This document shows positions 31,201 to 46,200 of a stretch of DNA of 64,000 nucleotides, piece by piece. A program made the position numbers and the translations under genes. How positions within the stretch are numbered: the first letter of the stretch is position 1; each line of letters starts with the position of its first letter. Source of the stretch: Branchiostoma floridae. Lineage: Eukaryota; Chordata; Leptocardii; Amphioxiformes; Branchiostomatidae. The stretch spans positions 8,345,763 through 8,409,762 of the forward strand of contig NC_049988.1 in NCBI RefSeq assembly GCF_000003815.2, in the 5' to 3' direction. The notes below the pieces were generated by a model. The model did not search any database and had not been told where the DNA came from. It saw nothing but the letters and a program-made list of their open reading frames with translations.

Positions 31201-34200
31201 TACAAGGTAAGAGTAAAACAAATCAACTAAACAATCTGCATCAATCAATCAATCAAACCCTTTCCCCACCTCTGGACTGTCCTGTGGACCTGTCCTTCTG
31301 TAAGTCGACGAACTCTAACCCAGGAATGAGGTCGAACAGCGCGTGAAGCTGGTGTTCGCTGACCGTGGAGTCTACAATGATGTACAGCCACTGGTTGACG
31401 CCCAGAACGGTGACATCATTCGCCTGAGGTGCCGGCGGTACGAGGGGAGGGGATCGGGGCATCTCTCCTAAACCAATCAAAACATATACATGTATGAACA
31501 TGAAGAAGGTACCAGAATAGGCAATGATATAAAGAGCCATATGCTGCTATACAATCCTCATGAATGATGACTCAATAAATCTAATGACTTATAAACTGCA
31601 GTTTGAAGGCTGTTTCCCCATTTGACGGTATGTAGTCTACAAGTGACAATGTATGATAAAATGACAAATGCTTGGGCTACCATATTATCATTAATCAGCT
31701 AATCACAAATCAGACTAACTCGGCCAGCACTGTAGCCCTATCCTTATCTGTAACCCCAGCCCTAACCCTGGCAGAGTTGACCATGGAGTTCTGCAGAGTT
31801 GACAGAGTTGATTACGTGTGAAATCATTCTGATACCCATATCATAATGGTTAACAGTCTGTTTTAAACTGGATCATCAGTTGACAGGTTTTAGATTTTAT
31901 CATCTTGAACCTCTGATCTACAGTTACTCATCAATCTGTCCAGAGAAATTGCTCCAGTGAAAGTAAGAAATGGGGTCAGTAGATGTGTAATGTAAACATC
32001 ATGGTCATGTCAAAATCAACCAAACACGAAATGACAGAAAAGATCTTGAAATGACAATGACAAAGATCTATTCATACAACGTCAGCTTTTATGTCTCTGT
32101 GTGTTTATTCTTAGCCTATGGTCCTAAGCAGTGACAACAGAATGTCCCTGAAATTGAGAAAAACTTTGTAGATACAAATGTAAGTACTATGGGTGGAGTC
32201 ACTGCCCCAGCATACATGTGCAAAGGTCAAATGTCACTTTACTAGACTGCCCCCCACCAGCAAACGTGCCAGTTGTCAACTTCTGAATCTATCATCGGAT
32301 GTTAATCTACAATGTATATATGCTAGCTACCACATTGCAAAAAAGAATGTATATTACATGTACGCTTTCAATAGGAACAAAAAAGTTAAAATGTGTTTAC
32401 CAAATGTAATGAGTAATGGAATGTTATGCAAACCCTGGTTAGCTACACTCTGTAAATTGTAGTTGATGTTACACTAGTGATGTTTGTGACAGTAACACTA
32501 TAGAGGCTGGTTTGGAGAATGCATTGATCAACACTAAAATTCTGGGAATTACTCATGGAAAAGCCATGCATTCATATAAATACAAAAAGATGTAGATACA
32601 CTTTGTGCACAGGTTCACATGTACAATGTACAATCAGAAGCAAGGAATGCCTTCTAAGGACTGTCATATTTATTGTATGATTCATTTGTATGATTGATGT
32701 AGGTCTAAGACATGTAGGGCACTGCAACAGTTATAGTACAATGTGTGGTACAAAATTCAGATGTCAAAAATGATTGTTGTAGATCTTTACCAACAACTGG
32801 TGCTGTCATATTCATACCCTCACTGAATACTCTACCATAAAGACTTTACAACAACTATGAATCACCATACTCAGTCTGGTGACATAGACCAAACTTACTG
32901 TGAGAGTTGCTCCCCATGTTGTGCGAAGGGTGGGGGGGTCCGCCGCTGTACATGAAGGGTTCGTTGAAGGACGACCCACCGCTACTCGGACTTTCCCTCG
33001 CTGCTCGCGACACTCTGGGTTCGGCGAAAACCGGCTTGTACGCTGCGGAGAGCAGGATTGACAGGAGGGAGGGGTTAGCCATGGCCGGTGGAGACGGACA
33101 TCAAATGTGGGGACTGTGTGTTTAGCATTTCTCGGCATGTATGGACATTCCGAGCTGGCCTACCAGGGAGGGCAGGCTTTCTTTCAACTCTGTTTGTCTA
33201 CATGTACCCTGTAGTTACGGGATGAACCAAAAAATATGACCAATGGGGGCGTACTACCAGGACAGAAAAGGGAAAAGAAATAACACGCAAGACTTTACTT
33301 TGATACAATGATTAATGATTGAATGATTAAATTTACCTGAAAGAAAGAATGAAATACAACATCAATCTGTTTGAACTTTGTAGCATAAAAGTAATGATAT
33401 CATTTCAAAATTTTAGAAGATAACATTTGACAAATGTATATAGACTATTGCATTATTATACATCAATTAATGTTATATCCTTTTGACCTTTGCCAAGCAC
33501 AAAATCTATCCAAAAGTCTTCATCTAAATGCATTATAACAGTATTAACATTCCCCTAGAACATTGTATGTACTTTGTGATCTGTCCCTGCAACACAAAAT
33601 AAAAGGACAGTCCTTGTCCAGCCAAATCAGATAACACAACCTTTATTAAAGAGCTTATTGCTTTTCGAATCTGCAGGAAAGGACTTCAAATCAGGGGTCA
33701 GACAGGCAAAGGCAAACACAGCCTCAGCAGGCTCTGCTGTGTCAAAATACCCCTCTGATATCTAACCTTCCGCTGGTAATTCTACCAGACACGCAATGAT
33801 AACCGCAGGCTTTGGGGATAAAGTAAAAACAGGGTAGGCTAAAAAAAAGCAAAAAAAGGAATGGCAACAACTTGAACAAGTCAACAATAAGCAGGCTTTT
33901 TATACAATGTTACAAATTAATTTGTAAGCAGGACAATTGCATCAAATTCTGTAGATACAAAGTCATGTAAAAGTGTCTTTTTATACTTGAATGTACATGC
34001 TATTACGTGAAATCTTTATTGACGCGACAAAAGTTATTTCTGAAATGCATTGAATTTCTGTTCTCACAATGGAGCATTGAACTATAAGTATAAGGTCACA
34101 TTGCAGAAGTTAAAGAAATTGAATGACCTTAAAGCATTGAGAGAATACAATGTACTGTGGATAAATGATGGGAAAAACAGAATTCCCAAAACAACAGTCG

Positions 34201-37200
34201 ATATTTCTCTCTTTCCTAAACCCTATCACCAAAGAGACACACTTCCAGCGGTTTGATAGATAGTCCTTTCAACAAGATGAAAAGATTCAAAGCTTCAAGG
34301 TCAGAGTCCTTCCCCTTGAGTCTGGTGGACTTGCCGACACCCTGCTGGGGGTCACAGGCTAAAATTGCACTGCAATACTTCAACCAAAACTAAAATGGTT
34401 TATCCTCTTCAGGAAACTGGATCAGGTAGCCTGGTATCCAGCCGTTTTCAACTCTTGTCCAGTTTTATGCCAGCAAATTAGAAAGCAGGCCATACATGTA
34501 CACAATGTATTAGCTAAACATGGCTGAATACTAGGCTGTTAGGGCTTGGTACCAGTATGGTGCCGGCACAAAACTGGCAATAACAAGGGTGAAGTAGAGG
34601 AGAGTTCATAGTAATTTTGAACAGTAAGTTACAGTCAAACTTGGTCTAAGCTAATGGAGCAGTTAGCACTGTTCACACAATACTCTACCAAACAGACTCC
34701 TTTTTATTGCAAAATGGACTTTTTGAGTTAACCCATTCACAAGTTTTCACAATTCGGTTGTTCAGGTTCAGATCCGGACCTGGACCTGATCCTCTGGACC
34801 TAGACCATACCTGTACCTGAATTTTCTATACCGGTACTTAACCCTATAGGCTATAAACAAAACATATTATTCCATAAACTAGCTCTAAGCTGAATCTGTC
34901 TTTAAAAAAACTCAGAAAACCCATAAACTGTTAGTGATATTTTATAAACTGCTAGTGATTTGCTTTAAACTGTAGTGATTTTCTATAAACTGCTAGTGAT
35001 TTGCTATCAAGGCCATCTTGCTCATTAGACCAACATGTCGATGACCTCATTACAAAGATGAGCTTTGACAGGTAATCCGTGTCTGTGGTGCCCTGGTGTC
35101 AGACCTGATGTTGTTCAACACCTGTGAAGGTACCTTGTAGCCTGAAGGCAGAAAAACTAAGGCTTAAATTTTAAGGCATGAGCGTCATGAAGTTGCAGAT
35201 ACTGTAAATGTTGAAATGTACACAGTAGGTTCATGTCCATGAATGATGACGTGTCTACTGCAAAATCATCAATCTTGGAACATAAAAAATGTCACTTAAA
35301 TATCCGCACTAGTACTCAAGCAACTGGATACATCAGATGTTTCAAGTAGCATCCACTACCTTTGGTCAATCACCGATAAAAAGTAGTAGATGCTACAGTA
35401 TACATGTGTCTGAAATATTCTATATGTACAGTATTTTGTAGCTTACAATGCTAGTAACCATCATCTAAGTATCTTAATACCTTGACATTTAACTTTCATT
35501 GACATGTGAACAAAAATGATTTTCTGTCAGCAATGGACTATTTCTTTGCTTAAACTTCAACACAAAGTTAAACATGACATGATAAATTAGGTTCCCTCCG
35601 ACTTCAATGATTTCTTCCACATCTTCGTCTCCTATACATGTGTACCTCCAATACAGAAATTACATAGTATAGCCAGATGAACCGAACTAAATCAAAATCA
35701 GTTAACTGTTTGCTCTGCATTATTTTAGGAATTTTGAACGATTTGTTCAACTAAAAAAAACAGACATTCGCCACATTTAAAAGATACCAGATGGTTTGGG
35801 CATAATCAGCAGAAAAAATTCTTGAAATCAGAAAGTGTTTATCTAATAATCACCACAAGAAGCTAACAAGCCCCAGACCGGACATGGATTTAGAATAAGA
35901 CCTGAATAAGTCAAACATCTTTTTTAGGCATACACATGGATGTACATGTAATTGTCTAGGTCATTAAGGTGACCTTTTGATTGACCTTTTTACATGTATG
36001 GAGAATGAGCTTAGATAAGGGCTAGACAAGTTGGTAATGATTTCACTGGTCTGACAATATCATGTACATGTACAGTCATGTGAATTGAAAAGATACTTCC
36101 AACTTTTTCTTCAAATTCTTTGTGAGATTCAATCCTTTTCAAGTAATAACTTTTATGCTGCAAAATGATTACAGTACTAGTATCACATAAAACAATGTAA
36201 TCACATGAATGTTGTCACACCTTTTGTCACACCTTCCATAACGACAAAGGTCACTGTAAAGGTCATGTAAAATGTACCTCTTCTGTTTGAAATTAGTTCA
36301 GTCAATTTAACATCACTTTTACACACAACTAAAAATATACTAAAAATTGCAACAATACTTTGAACACAGCTACTTTACATTGGTTTAGTCAATTTTTAAG
36401 TACTTTATCTTTTACGATTCAACAGAAAATACGCCCAAAAGCAGTAACTGTTGCTGATTTTGGAAACAGTCAGACGTTTCAGACAACATCCGTTGTCTTT
36501 CATCAGGGACACTGGAGAGATCTCCGTGAACAGTTTCATCAGGTTGGTATGTCACTGAATAAAAAGACTCTTTTTACACAACCAGTGCTTTATTCTCACC
36601 GACGTTTCGGTGACCGTCTGTCACCTTCTTCAGGGCAATTCTGACTGGTTCACATTGTACTGCAGGACAGATGTCGCTGCTCACAGTTCAGATGCGGTCA
36701 CAAAACGAAAAGTATTTAGTATACATAATAATTGTACATACAGACAGCTTTATGCACATATTCACAATGCGGTCCCAAACGTAAAGGAGTGTAATACATC
36801 CATAACACAATCAGTTGTCAATTAACAATGAATTAATGTAACAGTTTTTTTCTTTTTTACTTCTTAAGAATATTGAAGATAAGAATATTGGAGAGATCTC
36901 TTTGGAGAGCAGGTTTTTATATCCCGACTATGACTTAAAATGCAAAAGAGATCTAATTGGAGAGCAGGTTTATCCTAACTATGAACTAATTAGTGTGCAA
37001 AAAGGGGAGGAAGACAATTTTTCAGTAGTCCAAAAAAGCCTGCTCTCCTAGAGATCTCTCCAGTCTCAGGATAAAAAACAACAGATGTTGTCCTTTCCAA
37101 AATCATATCCAGTTGCATGTTGAATGACTGCTTTTTGGCATATCTTATTACCTGGATGTCTAACCTTCATCAGCGTTTACAGAAAATAGTTAGCCTGAGT

Positions 37201-40200
37201 GTCATCCTACTGAGTGTAGCAGGGGCTCCCACATTCTCTTCCCTAGTTATGCTGAAACTAATGAAGATGACACTCGGGATAGAAATAACAGGGTTACCTT
37301 TCGATATCACTGTTCCTCACAGTAAAGATTGAGCTCCTTACTAGTATGGTGATTTAAGGGACCTGATTTTCAGGGGTTGCACTGTGAATACCACACTAAT
37401 AAGAGTCAGCCCTGATGTGCATATGTGCTCCAATCAGATTTATAACCCAGTTGTCTGGGACAGACTTGACTGTCTATGAAGGCCTTAAAGATACAAGGTG
37501 TCAACAACACCTGTTCTGGTTTAAACCACAAAATGCCATTTCAACAGCAGCATCTTTATCAAGTGTTCTTTAAGTAAACCTTACAGGAGAATACTGCACA
37601 GTGTATGAAGTAGAATGGTAATGAAGACGTAGGAAAAGTGATTGATTTTTTCTCAATTGTGTAATATGGTGAGAAGATGGCTCTTAAGTTTGCAACACAA
37701 CGAATGACAACTGTGTTATATCTCAACATTTTCAAAGAAATGAAACATAATTCAGGAAGAATGTTGACTTGACTTAACACATATCAAAACATAGTAAAGA
37801 TCCTAAAGCCCTCATAATGCAAATGGAAACATCATCCTAAGGGGTTCAGAAGCATTTCCACGCGAATACTTTGGCTTTGACATTGAAAAATTATGGTGGC
37901 ATGACAAAGCCCTTGAGAATCTGAGACACATGGTTATGACACATAAAGCAACAGGTTTTGGGGCTGTGCCCAGTTAAGTGACAAAATGCCTCAAGACAAA
38001 CATTCATTGATGGTTCCTATCAAAAGGAATGGTTGGCAGGCACTCTTAGAGGCCATGAAGCACAGTGCAGTAAGGTCCCAAAGGTGTCCGCTATGGTATG
38101 CTGTCATTTTCTGGCACTTGGTACAAGAGCAGGTGCAGCATTTTGTAGAGAGGAACGAAGCATGAAACACACCGTAAATCCAACTTTATGGTTAATGCTT
38201 TTGGATTTGTCTCCTTTCCTTTAAAGGCTCCCTTTGCACTATAGATTGCAATTGCTGAGTAACTGTACATGTACATCGAGCAAATTTGGATTTGTGAAAC
38301 TTGACAACAGAAAACAAAAAACACAAAGTGTGAAGAAAATTTGTTATCTCAAATCTCTCCATCTGTGAAATCTCAGCAATCATAGCCTCCTGCAGAAAGT
38401 TGGTGCCCCTACAGATCTCCATAATGAGTCAAGGTCAAGGACAGAAAACTCATTATGACAGTACTTTTTTGTTCCTCAAAGTGCATTCATATCAATCCAG
38501 TTGAGTTATACTTCTTAAGCTGACAGCAATAAAAATACAATAAAATCTCATTCCAAATACTTTATGCGTGTATATCCTACTCCTGGGGAAAACAATGTAG
38601 GCAGTCAAAATGACCCAATGTGTTTTCAAATAATGATCAGGAGTTGGAAATCAGCTATAGTTTGTAATTTTTTTCAAACATGGCAATGACCAGATGAGGA
38701 TGCAGTGCAGGTTTTAAAAGACTTTTTTTTCCCTTTGTGGTTTCTGCTAGATGATCTTTGATGAAAAACAACCTCTCCATATTCAAGTATGTTAACTTCT
38801 TGCTTCTTAAGACAGTTGTAAATGTAAATGCAGATGGAGTTTAAAATACATGGTAGTGAGCAGCATCAAAACTAGAGATTTTGTAAAATTGTTTGGGTCA
38901 TGTGATACAAACTGCCAATTAGCAAACACTAGGTGATATAAAGAGAGGTTGACATGTCAGTTCCATAGACAGCTAGTTAAACTAGACTCCAATGACAAAC
39001 ATACTTGGAACTTCCATATAAAAAGGTTTATGTCATGACCGCTTAACTTCATGCCTGAAAATGGAGTCCTCACCAAACAGAGATGAGTTTGTTATGTGTT
39101 TTCTATGGAAAAGGGGTCAACTTATTCAATTACCAGATGTCTATTTCCTGTTTTGTTGTCAAAGGTAGAACTGTACACACAACTTTCAGCAAATTGGTGG
39201 GAAAATTTGTAAAAAAAAGTACTAGTCCCTAGGTTGGGAGAAAGCCATTTTGGTATGCTTAATACTCATAGTTTCCATGCCAGTGTAACAGGCCAGAATA
39301 TACCTCTGGTCATAACCAACCCGGGTGTGTTCTGGCCAGGGGCGTATTCGGGCTTGCTATACCAGGGTAGGGATTCCAGTTCTCTTTGATTTGTTCTGTT
39401 GGGTCAGTGCTCTCTGGCTACTACAAACATTCAGCCTGACCATGGGCCATGTGGAAGAACGCCTGGCAAAATATACAGAGCAGCTAGGGGAGCCTGAGCC
39501 TTTTGAAGTCTGAAAGTTTGAATGCTGGACACTGACAGGAAGAATGCTAGAGGGCAGCATGTAGGGATGTGGGGGAACAGGGTTCAGGCTCAACACTGAT
39601 CAGAATGCTTTTGTATTTATAGGAGGACACCATAAATTTACTACTACTGTCAGCAAAGAAAGTGGTAGATAAATCAGTAGACTGAGTATGTATAAACCTG
39701 ATGATAGGCACTTATAAGAATTTAAGATGTATACTCACTTTTGTCACAGTTTTCCAACGCTAGTGCTGCATGAGAAGCCTTGTAGTATTTGACATATCCG
39801 AAGCCTTTTGGATCGCCCGAGCCTCGATCGCGTACAACGTTGACGTACTCAATCGGACCCCATTCCTTAAAGATGTCCTTAAGATCCTCCTCTTCCAAAG
39901 ACTTTGGGATGACCAGGAATAGTCTGGTGAGGGACTCTGCGTCGATGCTGATGTCGTTAGTGCTTCCACTGCTGCGCGACTGGGCTACCATCACCTGCAA
40001 ACCACAAATCCCGTTAAATATGAGACAGCAACCAAGTCTGACCCCCTCGCACCCTAACTAACCAATCCTGAGCTTCTCGTGGGGCTTTCCAGCTTGAAAA
40101 ACAATAATCCGCTCCACCTCAGACAACCCCTGCACCACCTGACCCAAACTAAGCTACTCAGTGGGACAGGCTCCCTCTCTAGGAAAACAGCACTGTGGAA

Positions 40201-43200
40201 CCAACACATGAATACATCAGGAGAGGTCAAAAATGTGTACCTGCCTCAGGCGGCCCTCCTTTTGAGGGACTTGATAACCATATTAGATGCAGCTGTCACT
40301 GTTAGATCCAAAACAGCCACAAACTTGCACTCCAGATAGAGTGTCCATACCATGAGCTTTCTAATAGGCCTCCTCGGGAGGCAAGTAACCTGTACAATTT
40401 ACTACAAAATTCTTTAAATCAATTTCCGGGGAAGTTGGCTTCAACATTCGTCCCATCATGAAAAAATGCTCATTGATTTCTTGGAACGTGAACAATTTGC
40501 CCTTGGTTCGGAACGGCTGCTGCGGTCTGGAGATTCAGTTGGATCCCTGCAGTTAGATGGGAGTTTTGAAATATAGCTTGACTTAGTGTATTAGGACTAT
40601 CCCCCTCAAAGTTCAACGTGGCAGCCAAGAATCTGACTCCCAACTGTTGGATTCCTGGGGTTATAGAGGAGTAATATATTGCTGTACCAACAGCATAAGA
40701 CTTCCCTTACACTGCCTTACAGGTGATGACAGAAGGGGGCCCAAAGGTGCAAAGTCTGCCAGCTCTTTCATTCAGAGATATATTTTGGGCAAACACAGCA
40801 ATACCACTAGCTGAAATGGCCATTCATGAATTTATGCACAGAGCGGATTGCATTGTGTGCCTATATCATCCAGCGCAGAATGTTTCTGTCTCTGGACGAC
40901 TACTAGTTATAAAGCGGAGGGAAAGACTCCCTGTCAGCTGATGTATCTGGATCAGTCAATCTACCACCTGTATGCTACTTTCCAAGAAGTGGGTAGCCAA
41001 GAATTCAAAACTTCATGAATGATACACACACAGTACAGCAACCAAGTTGGTTGAAAAAGAGAGGATGTAATACCTTTATCAGAAGACATTTTTCTCACCA
41101 CTTCCTAGCTTGTATGTTAATTGGTTAGTTGGATTGGTTAGTTGGTTAAGTTAATGTAATGATAAACCAAAACGTAATATACATGTACATGTATGCTCTG
41201 GTGGAAAAGCTTAGCTAGGTCTAAGGAGCACATGTAAGTAGAAGTAGATTTGTGTATAAATATAATGATTCATGTAGTTATTATGATGCCCAGTGTAAAA
41301 CTATGTGTTAAAAGACAACAAAACACTAAAAGATTCATTGAGGGATCAGTGTAAAATGTTTGATCACAGAGCAGTTGCAGCCTTTAGTAGAAAGGGAGTG
41401 TGGTTGAACAAATTTGAGGAAAAACAATTATTAAATTCAGATTGGGGGAGTCAGACTATCTTACATCTAGCACATTTTCATTCCAAGTTTGGCTATTGCA
41501 TCTTCCTTCCTTGCACAAGTGCTTCAAGATACCATCACTACAATGTATGTCCAACTGAATCTCCTCATCTCAATGTCACCAGGCCATCCGTCACTGCCCT
41601 TCCATCTGTTATCAGCAATAAAGAAATGCAAAATGCCCTGGGGCAGTGTGAACGGTGTGAAATGAAAAACATTCCACATTCGATAGTGAGCAATATACAG
41701 GGATATTGCACGGTTTTTGGCGACCCATAATTCATAATGTCGGACGATCTTTTCACCTTTGGAAATCAGCAAGCAATAAAAGGCGTAGTCTTTTTTCCCA
41801 GACTTTTAAGTATCATATTGGTGATACAATATGCAGTATAGATTTTTCAATTACCATGTTTAGCTGATACCCAACCAAGACCTTTGAAAATTGCAGCAGT
41901 TCAAACTACATAATTTACCGGTACAGAACTAATACTTTCGTGTGGACTGAAAGATACTCTGAAAGGGAAATCCAATAGAAAACTATCTACGTAGCTCAAT
42001 TAGATTTGGTTAGAATGGGACATCTATATTTCTTACTAATCCATTTTCAATGTACAGCAGTTCTATTGTTTTCCAGTTCATTCAGTGTGTCATGTGGGAA
42101 TGTTTAAGCAGAGCTCAGATCCAGCGCCTGTCCACGCTGCTATGTGACTTTGATTATCTTGGCTTGCTTCAAGATTTTAATATCTCCTGCTAGGGGCATT
42201 CAGGGTCACTTGGACCTGGAAGACTGCCCTGCACATGTGGCACCTGTCAAGGTTAACTCCTCCGAAGGGAGGGGTGTGGCAGGAGAACCAGACATTATCC
42301 TATGAAGTGGCATCGAGGACCTAGTGCTTACAATAGGCTACCTGGTGCATGTAGGATTGAAATTTCACAGGCTTGATTCCTAGCATTCCTGGCTAGACTT
42401 GTGTCCTTGAGAAACAGATCTTTAATATGCACTTTTGCTCAGTTCCCCCTGGTGTACATTGTAAATGGGTACGTACTATTTCGGTTGGGGGGGGGGGGTG
42501 TGGTAAATGGGGGATGGAAGTAGCTAAACCTTCCAATACTCAGTGGCCTTGACACAGTAGATGACAACCTACATGTACTGCTCCTAAAGCCCTACAAAGG
42601 CTATGAGAACTTTCTCTTCAATGGTTGCTAAATGCACAAAATGTAGATCACTAATTAAAAGTACCGGTAGATCACTCTGCAATTTCTCTTTGTCTCTCCT
42701 ACTAGTTTCTACACCATTGCTAAGAAAACATTCATTCAGAAACCTCCCAATATCGGGATATCTAATTGTTATTGAATACATCCATATGCAATCTCATGAC
42801 CCGTGAAATACAAGGTTGCCCTTTTGGTACACTACCTGACAGTGTGCGTTATAAAAGATAACTCGTAAATACTCCAAATGGAAGGGCTGATCAAATTATA
42901 TAAACATCCCAGTAGAATAACTTATAAGTAACAGTTGGAAATCCCTAGTCTTGAATGTGCAGGTTTCGTTGTTATTCCTGGAACAGAGCTGTGGAGGAAG
43001 CTATCCCTCTGCAGTGTTTGTGGTACGCCATAATATACTGGGCTGCGGTCAAGGGGCAGGAAGCATTCTGACCACAGCGGTATGCCAGGGCTTCCGCCGG
43101 GGATACCTTTAACTGCTGTCCCAGTGCCTGAAGACATTGCCATGACTGTGTATCTCAACTGTACTGTTGATGGAAATATCTGGGTCACTTAGGACTGCAA

Positions 43201-46200
43201 ATTGCTATTCAAGACTTTGGAAAGATCTATTCTTTATACAAAATGAATTCCAGTGGTGCGAACAAAATTATGGCAGTCTCAAGTTTTTATTCCTTTTATA
43301 TCCCACCCATTTGCTAAATCTGTCACTTTACACTCACAAAAAAACATTTTTATTAATTTCATGTTGGACATCATAAAAGTTTTGTCCATCTCAACGATTT
43401 CCATCCTGAGGGACAGGTCCTGGAGACAGACCAGAATAAAATGTTGGAAAAGATATGGACTTGAATGCTTTTATGACAAAAGTCACAAAAGGAAAAAGTT
43501 GCCTTAGAAAAATTTCTGCTTTTGTTAACATAATTTCAAATCTTTTTTACACGATTCGGAAATATACGATCCTAGGATCAATGCTTTTTCCACTTGTCCT
43601 GTTGTTGAATTCCTGAAGAAAACTACTAGATCTTTTCACAGACTTTTCTTGGATGACGAAGTTACTGCAGTTCCTTGTCCTGCTGATTTAAGTGATAGGA
43701 ACAGATCCAGATGTCAAGACCAGGTCAAGACAAGCTAAAGTCTGTATCAAAGTTTAAGATTTCCCCCTCAAATACCATGGTAACCATGGTAAAACTGTCA
43801 GTGTGTCTTTACAACTACATAATAAACTCAGTATGCTGCAAAGCAACTTCTGGTAACTTCCAAAGTAAGACACGTTACTTCTTTCAGAACAGGCCAACTG
43901 GAGTAGATGTTAGGGTGGAAGACTAACATTTTCTGATTGCCAATGTTTTACTACAGCCATTCACCAGGTTATAACGCTAGTTCACCTTTATTCGCGGGTT
44001 AACCTTTATGTATCTGTTGTATTTAACACCAGAGTATTTCAGGATATCAAGTTGACGGACGGAGGTCTCAAACTGCATTATATTGAAAAAAAATGCAATT
44101 TGAAAACACCTTCCATTAACGTAATATCCCTAAATATCCCGTTTTTAGGTACAACAGATATAGGTTACCCTGCAAATAAAGGTGAACCAGCGTTAATGCT
44201 CCTCATTTCGCTGTATGTTCATTATGTGTTGTATGAAAAAAATAGTCACACACTTTGACTCTGAGATATGCCAAAAGAGCACTGGATATGACTTTGGAAA
44301 CATTTAGACATTTCAGACAGTATCCCCTATCTTTTGTTAGTGACTAGACAAATATCAAGATTTATCATCACTCTACAGATATATATAACCATGTATTTCA
44401 TGTTCACTGTACATGACTTCTTTTGCAGTTGATGATTTGGTAGACAGATTTTCAATTGACTGCCTTATAATCAAATGATAAACAAATTGCCTTTTTATAA
44501 GAACTGAAACGCAATGGTTACCGTCAGTGTCACTTACGTAGCAGCCAACCAATGATGATGAGGAACAATAGCAATTATTAGATTGTTATTTTTAATTCTA
44601 GCACATAACAATTCCCACATTTTACAGGTGTAGTGGTCCAGACTATATCCTTGGTCAGAATATATCTGGCTACATCCTTGCCAGGGGTATATTCCAGCCT
44701 GCTATGCCAGTATTGTATGATCTCTTTTATCTCCCAGTCTAGACTGCCCTGACAGAGAGAGATGCCAGCTGCAGAGAGACTGAGCAGGTGTTTGTCATTA
44801 ACTTAATCAGGGAAGAGGGAACATGTAACAGTAGAAGTTCATGGACAAACAGAATTGGGGGTACTACTGTAAATGCAGAAATTTTCGCGGTGGCTTTATG
44901 TTCGCGGGTTTTCGCGTTGCCAATTCACTGCGAAATCAAAGTGAACATTTTCCCATCGCAGTAGAGACTACAGTGCATGGTGCTACCGCAAACTTAAAGC
45001 CAACGCGAACGGTCCTTTTTCCTGCTACCACGAAATTAAATCCCTGCGAACTTAAATACATTTACAGTATTAGGACATACAGTTAGCTATAACTGGTCTC
45101 CTGCCAAAGTGAATCACTCCAGGGTGGGAGACTGACCCTGCCTCTACATGGTGTAATCATCAACAACTGGCCTGAGACAGGCCTTTCTGTAGGATGAAAC
45201 CTCCAGTGGTAAAGGGTCAGTGGAACAGTAACACTGACATCATCCTCATCAAATGTACAATACAAAGCATGGTGTAGTCCTATGATGGTACTCTGAAAGT
45301 CCATACGTGTATATTCTCAAGATGTGTACTTTTTGTCTTGTTTATGTTCCCAATGTTAACAGCATAATATCCTTTCGAGAATACATCAACATCTGACAAT
45401 TTCTTTCCATGTTTACATGTTTTTAGGTAAAACTAATAGCCATAAAAAGTTAAGAAACTTAACTTAGAATTTCTTTGTAGGACATAGCAACCAGCAAATG
45501 TATACCTTTCATTTCAATACTAGTATATTTGCAAGACACATCAAACTGGTACCAAATAACACATCAACACAGCACTGCCTGTGTAATAGCACCACCTAGT
45601 GGTTAGTTACTGCATTGCATATGGCACACTTCCAGCTTCAAAACCTGAAGGAATTCAGACTGGAATGAAACCACAATGCATGGAGTTTTTAAGAATCACT
45701 TTATCTCAACAAGACAGATTATTTTCTCCCATCACTGAGTATTGTTTCCTTCCACATCCTCTTGGCAGAGCAGAATCCATGGGGAAACAATTTTTATGTC
45801 AAATTTCCTAACATTTGATGCCTCATTCTGTAAATACATGTTATATCTCCTATAAATCTCTGTCCAACAAAGTCGCTATGTATAAATATTCTACTAAATC
45901 TCTAGTAACAAGAGACCCATGCTTGCAGTTCTTAGACGTTATATTATGTCTGAGGAGACTGCATGACCAGACTGTTGAGCTGAGTTGATGGCAGGCTGCC
46001 GAAGTCTCTACCATATCTGATACTCCCAGCTGTTTGGGTGGATCTTTGATCACAAAGGCTTAAATACTAAATGTCACTCCTTCCATCTACATAGTGAGTC
46101 TTTGAGGGACTGATAATATTTGGAGATTTCATGTTAGAGTTAACAGAAGAAGATAAGTTACGAAAGTGCAATAAACTATCTTGTCACAAGAAAGCTCTGC

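Larger units (their letters stand above)
36420..37120. mobile_element. Repeat element bearing the hammerhead-like cores
   Basis: The left part carries both cores on the minus strand. At 37051-37110 a plus-strand segment (AGAGATCTCTCCAGTCTCAG, then AACAACAGATGTTGTC) is a degraded inverse copy of the sequence around core A. Between them is an inverted repeat (36890-37061). No reverse transcriptase frame is seen. The unit is therefore a non-autonomous or remnant element. Superfamily unknown; a Penelope or retrozyme link is inferred from the ribozyme core only. Confidence 0.5.

Noticed and set aside
41305-41730. 141-codon frame on the plus strand
   Set aside because: Biased AT-rich composition, no recognised domain, inside an RBM45 intron, no promoter or splice context.
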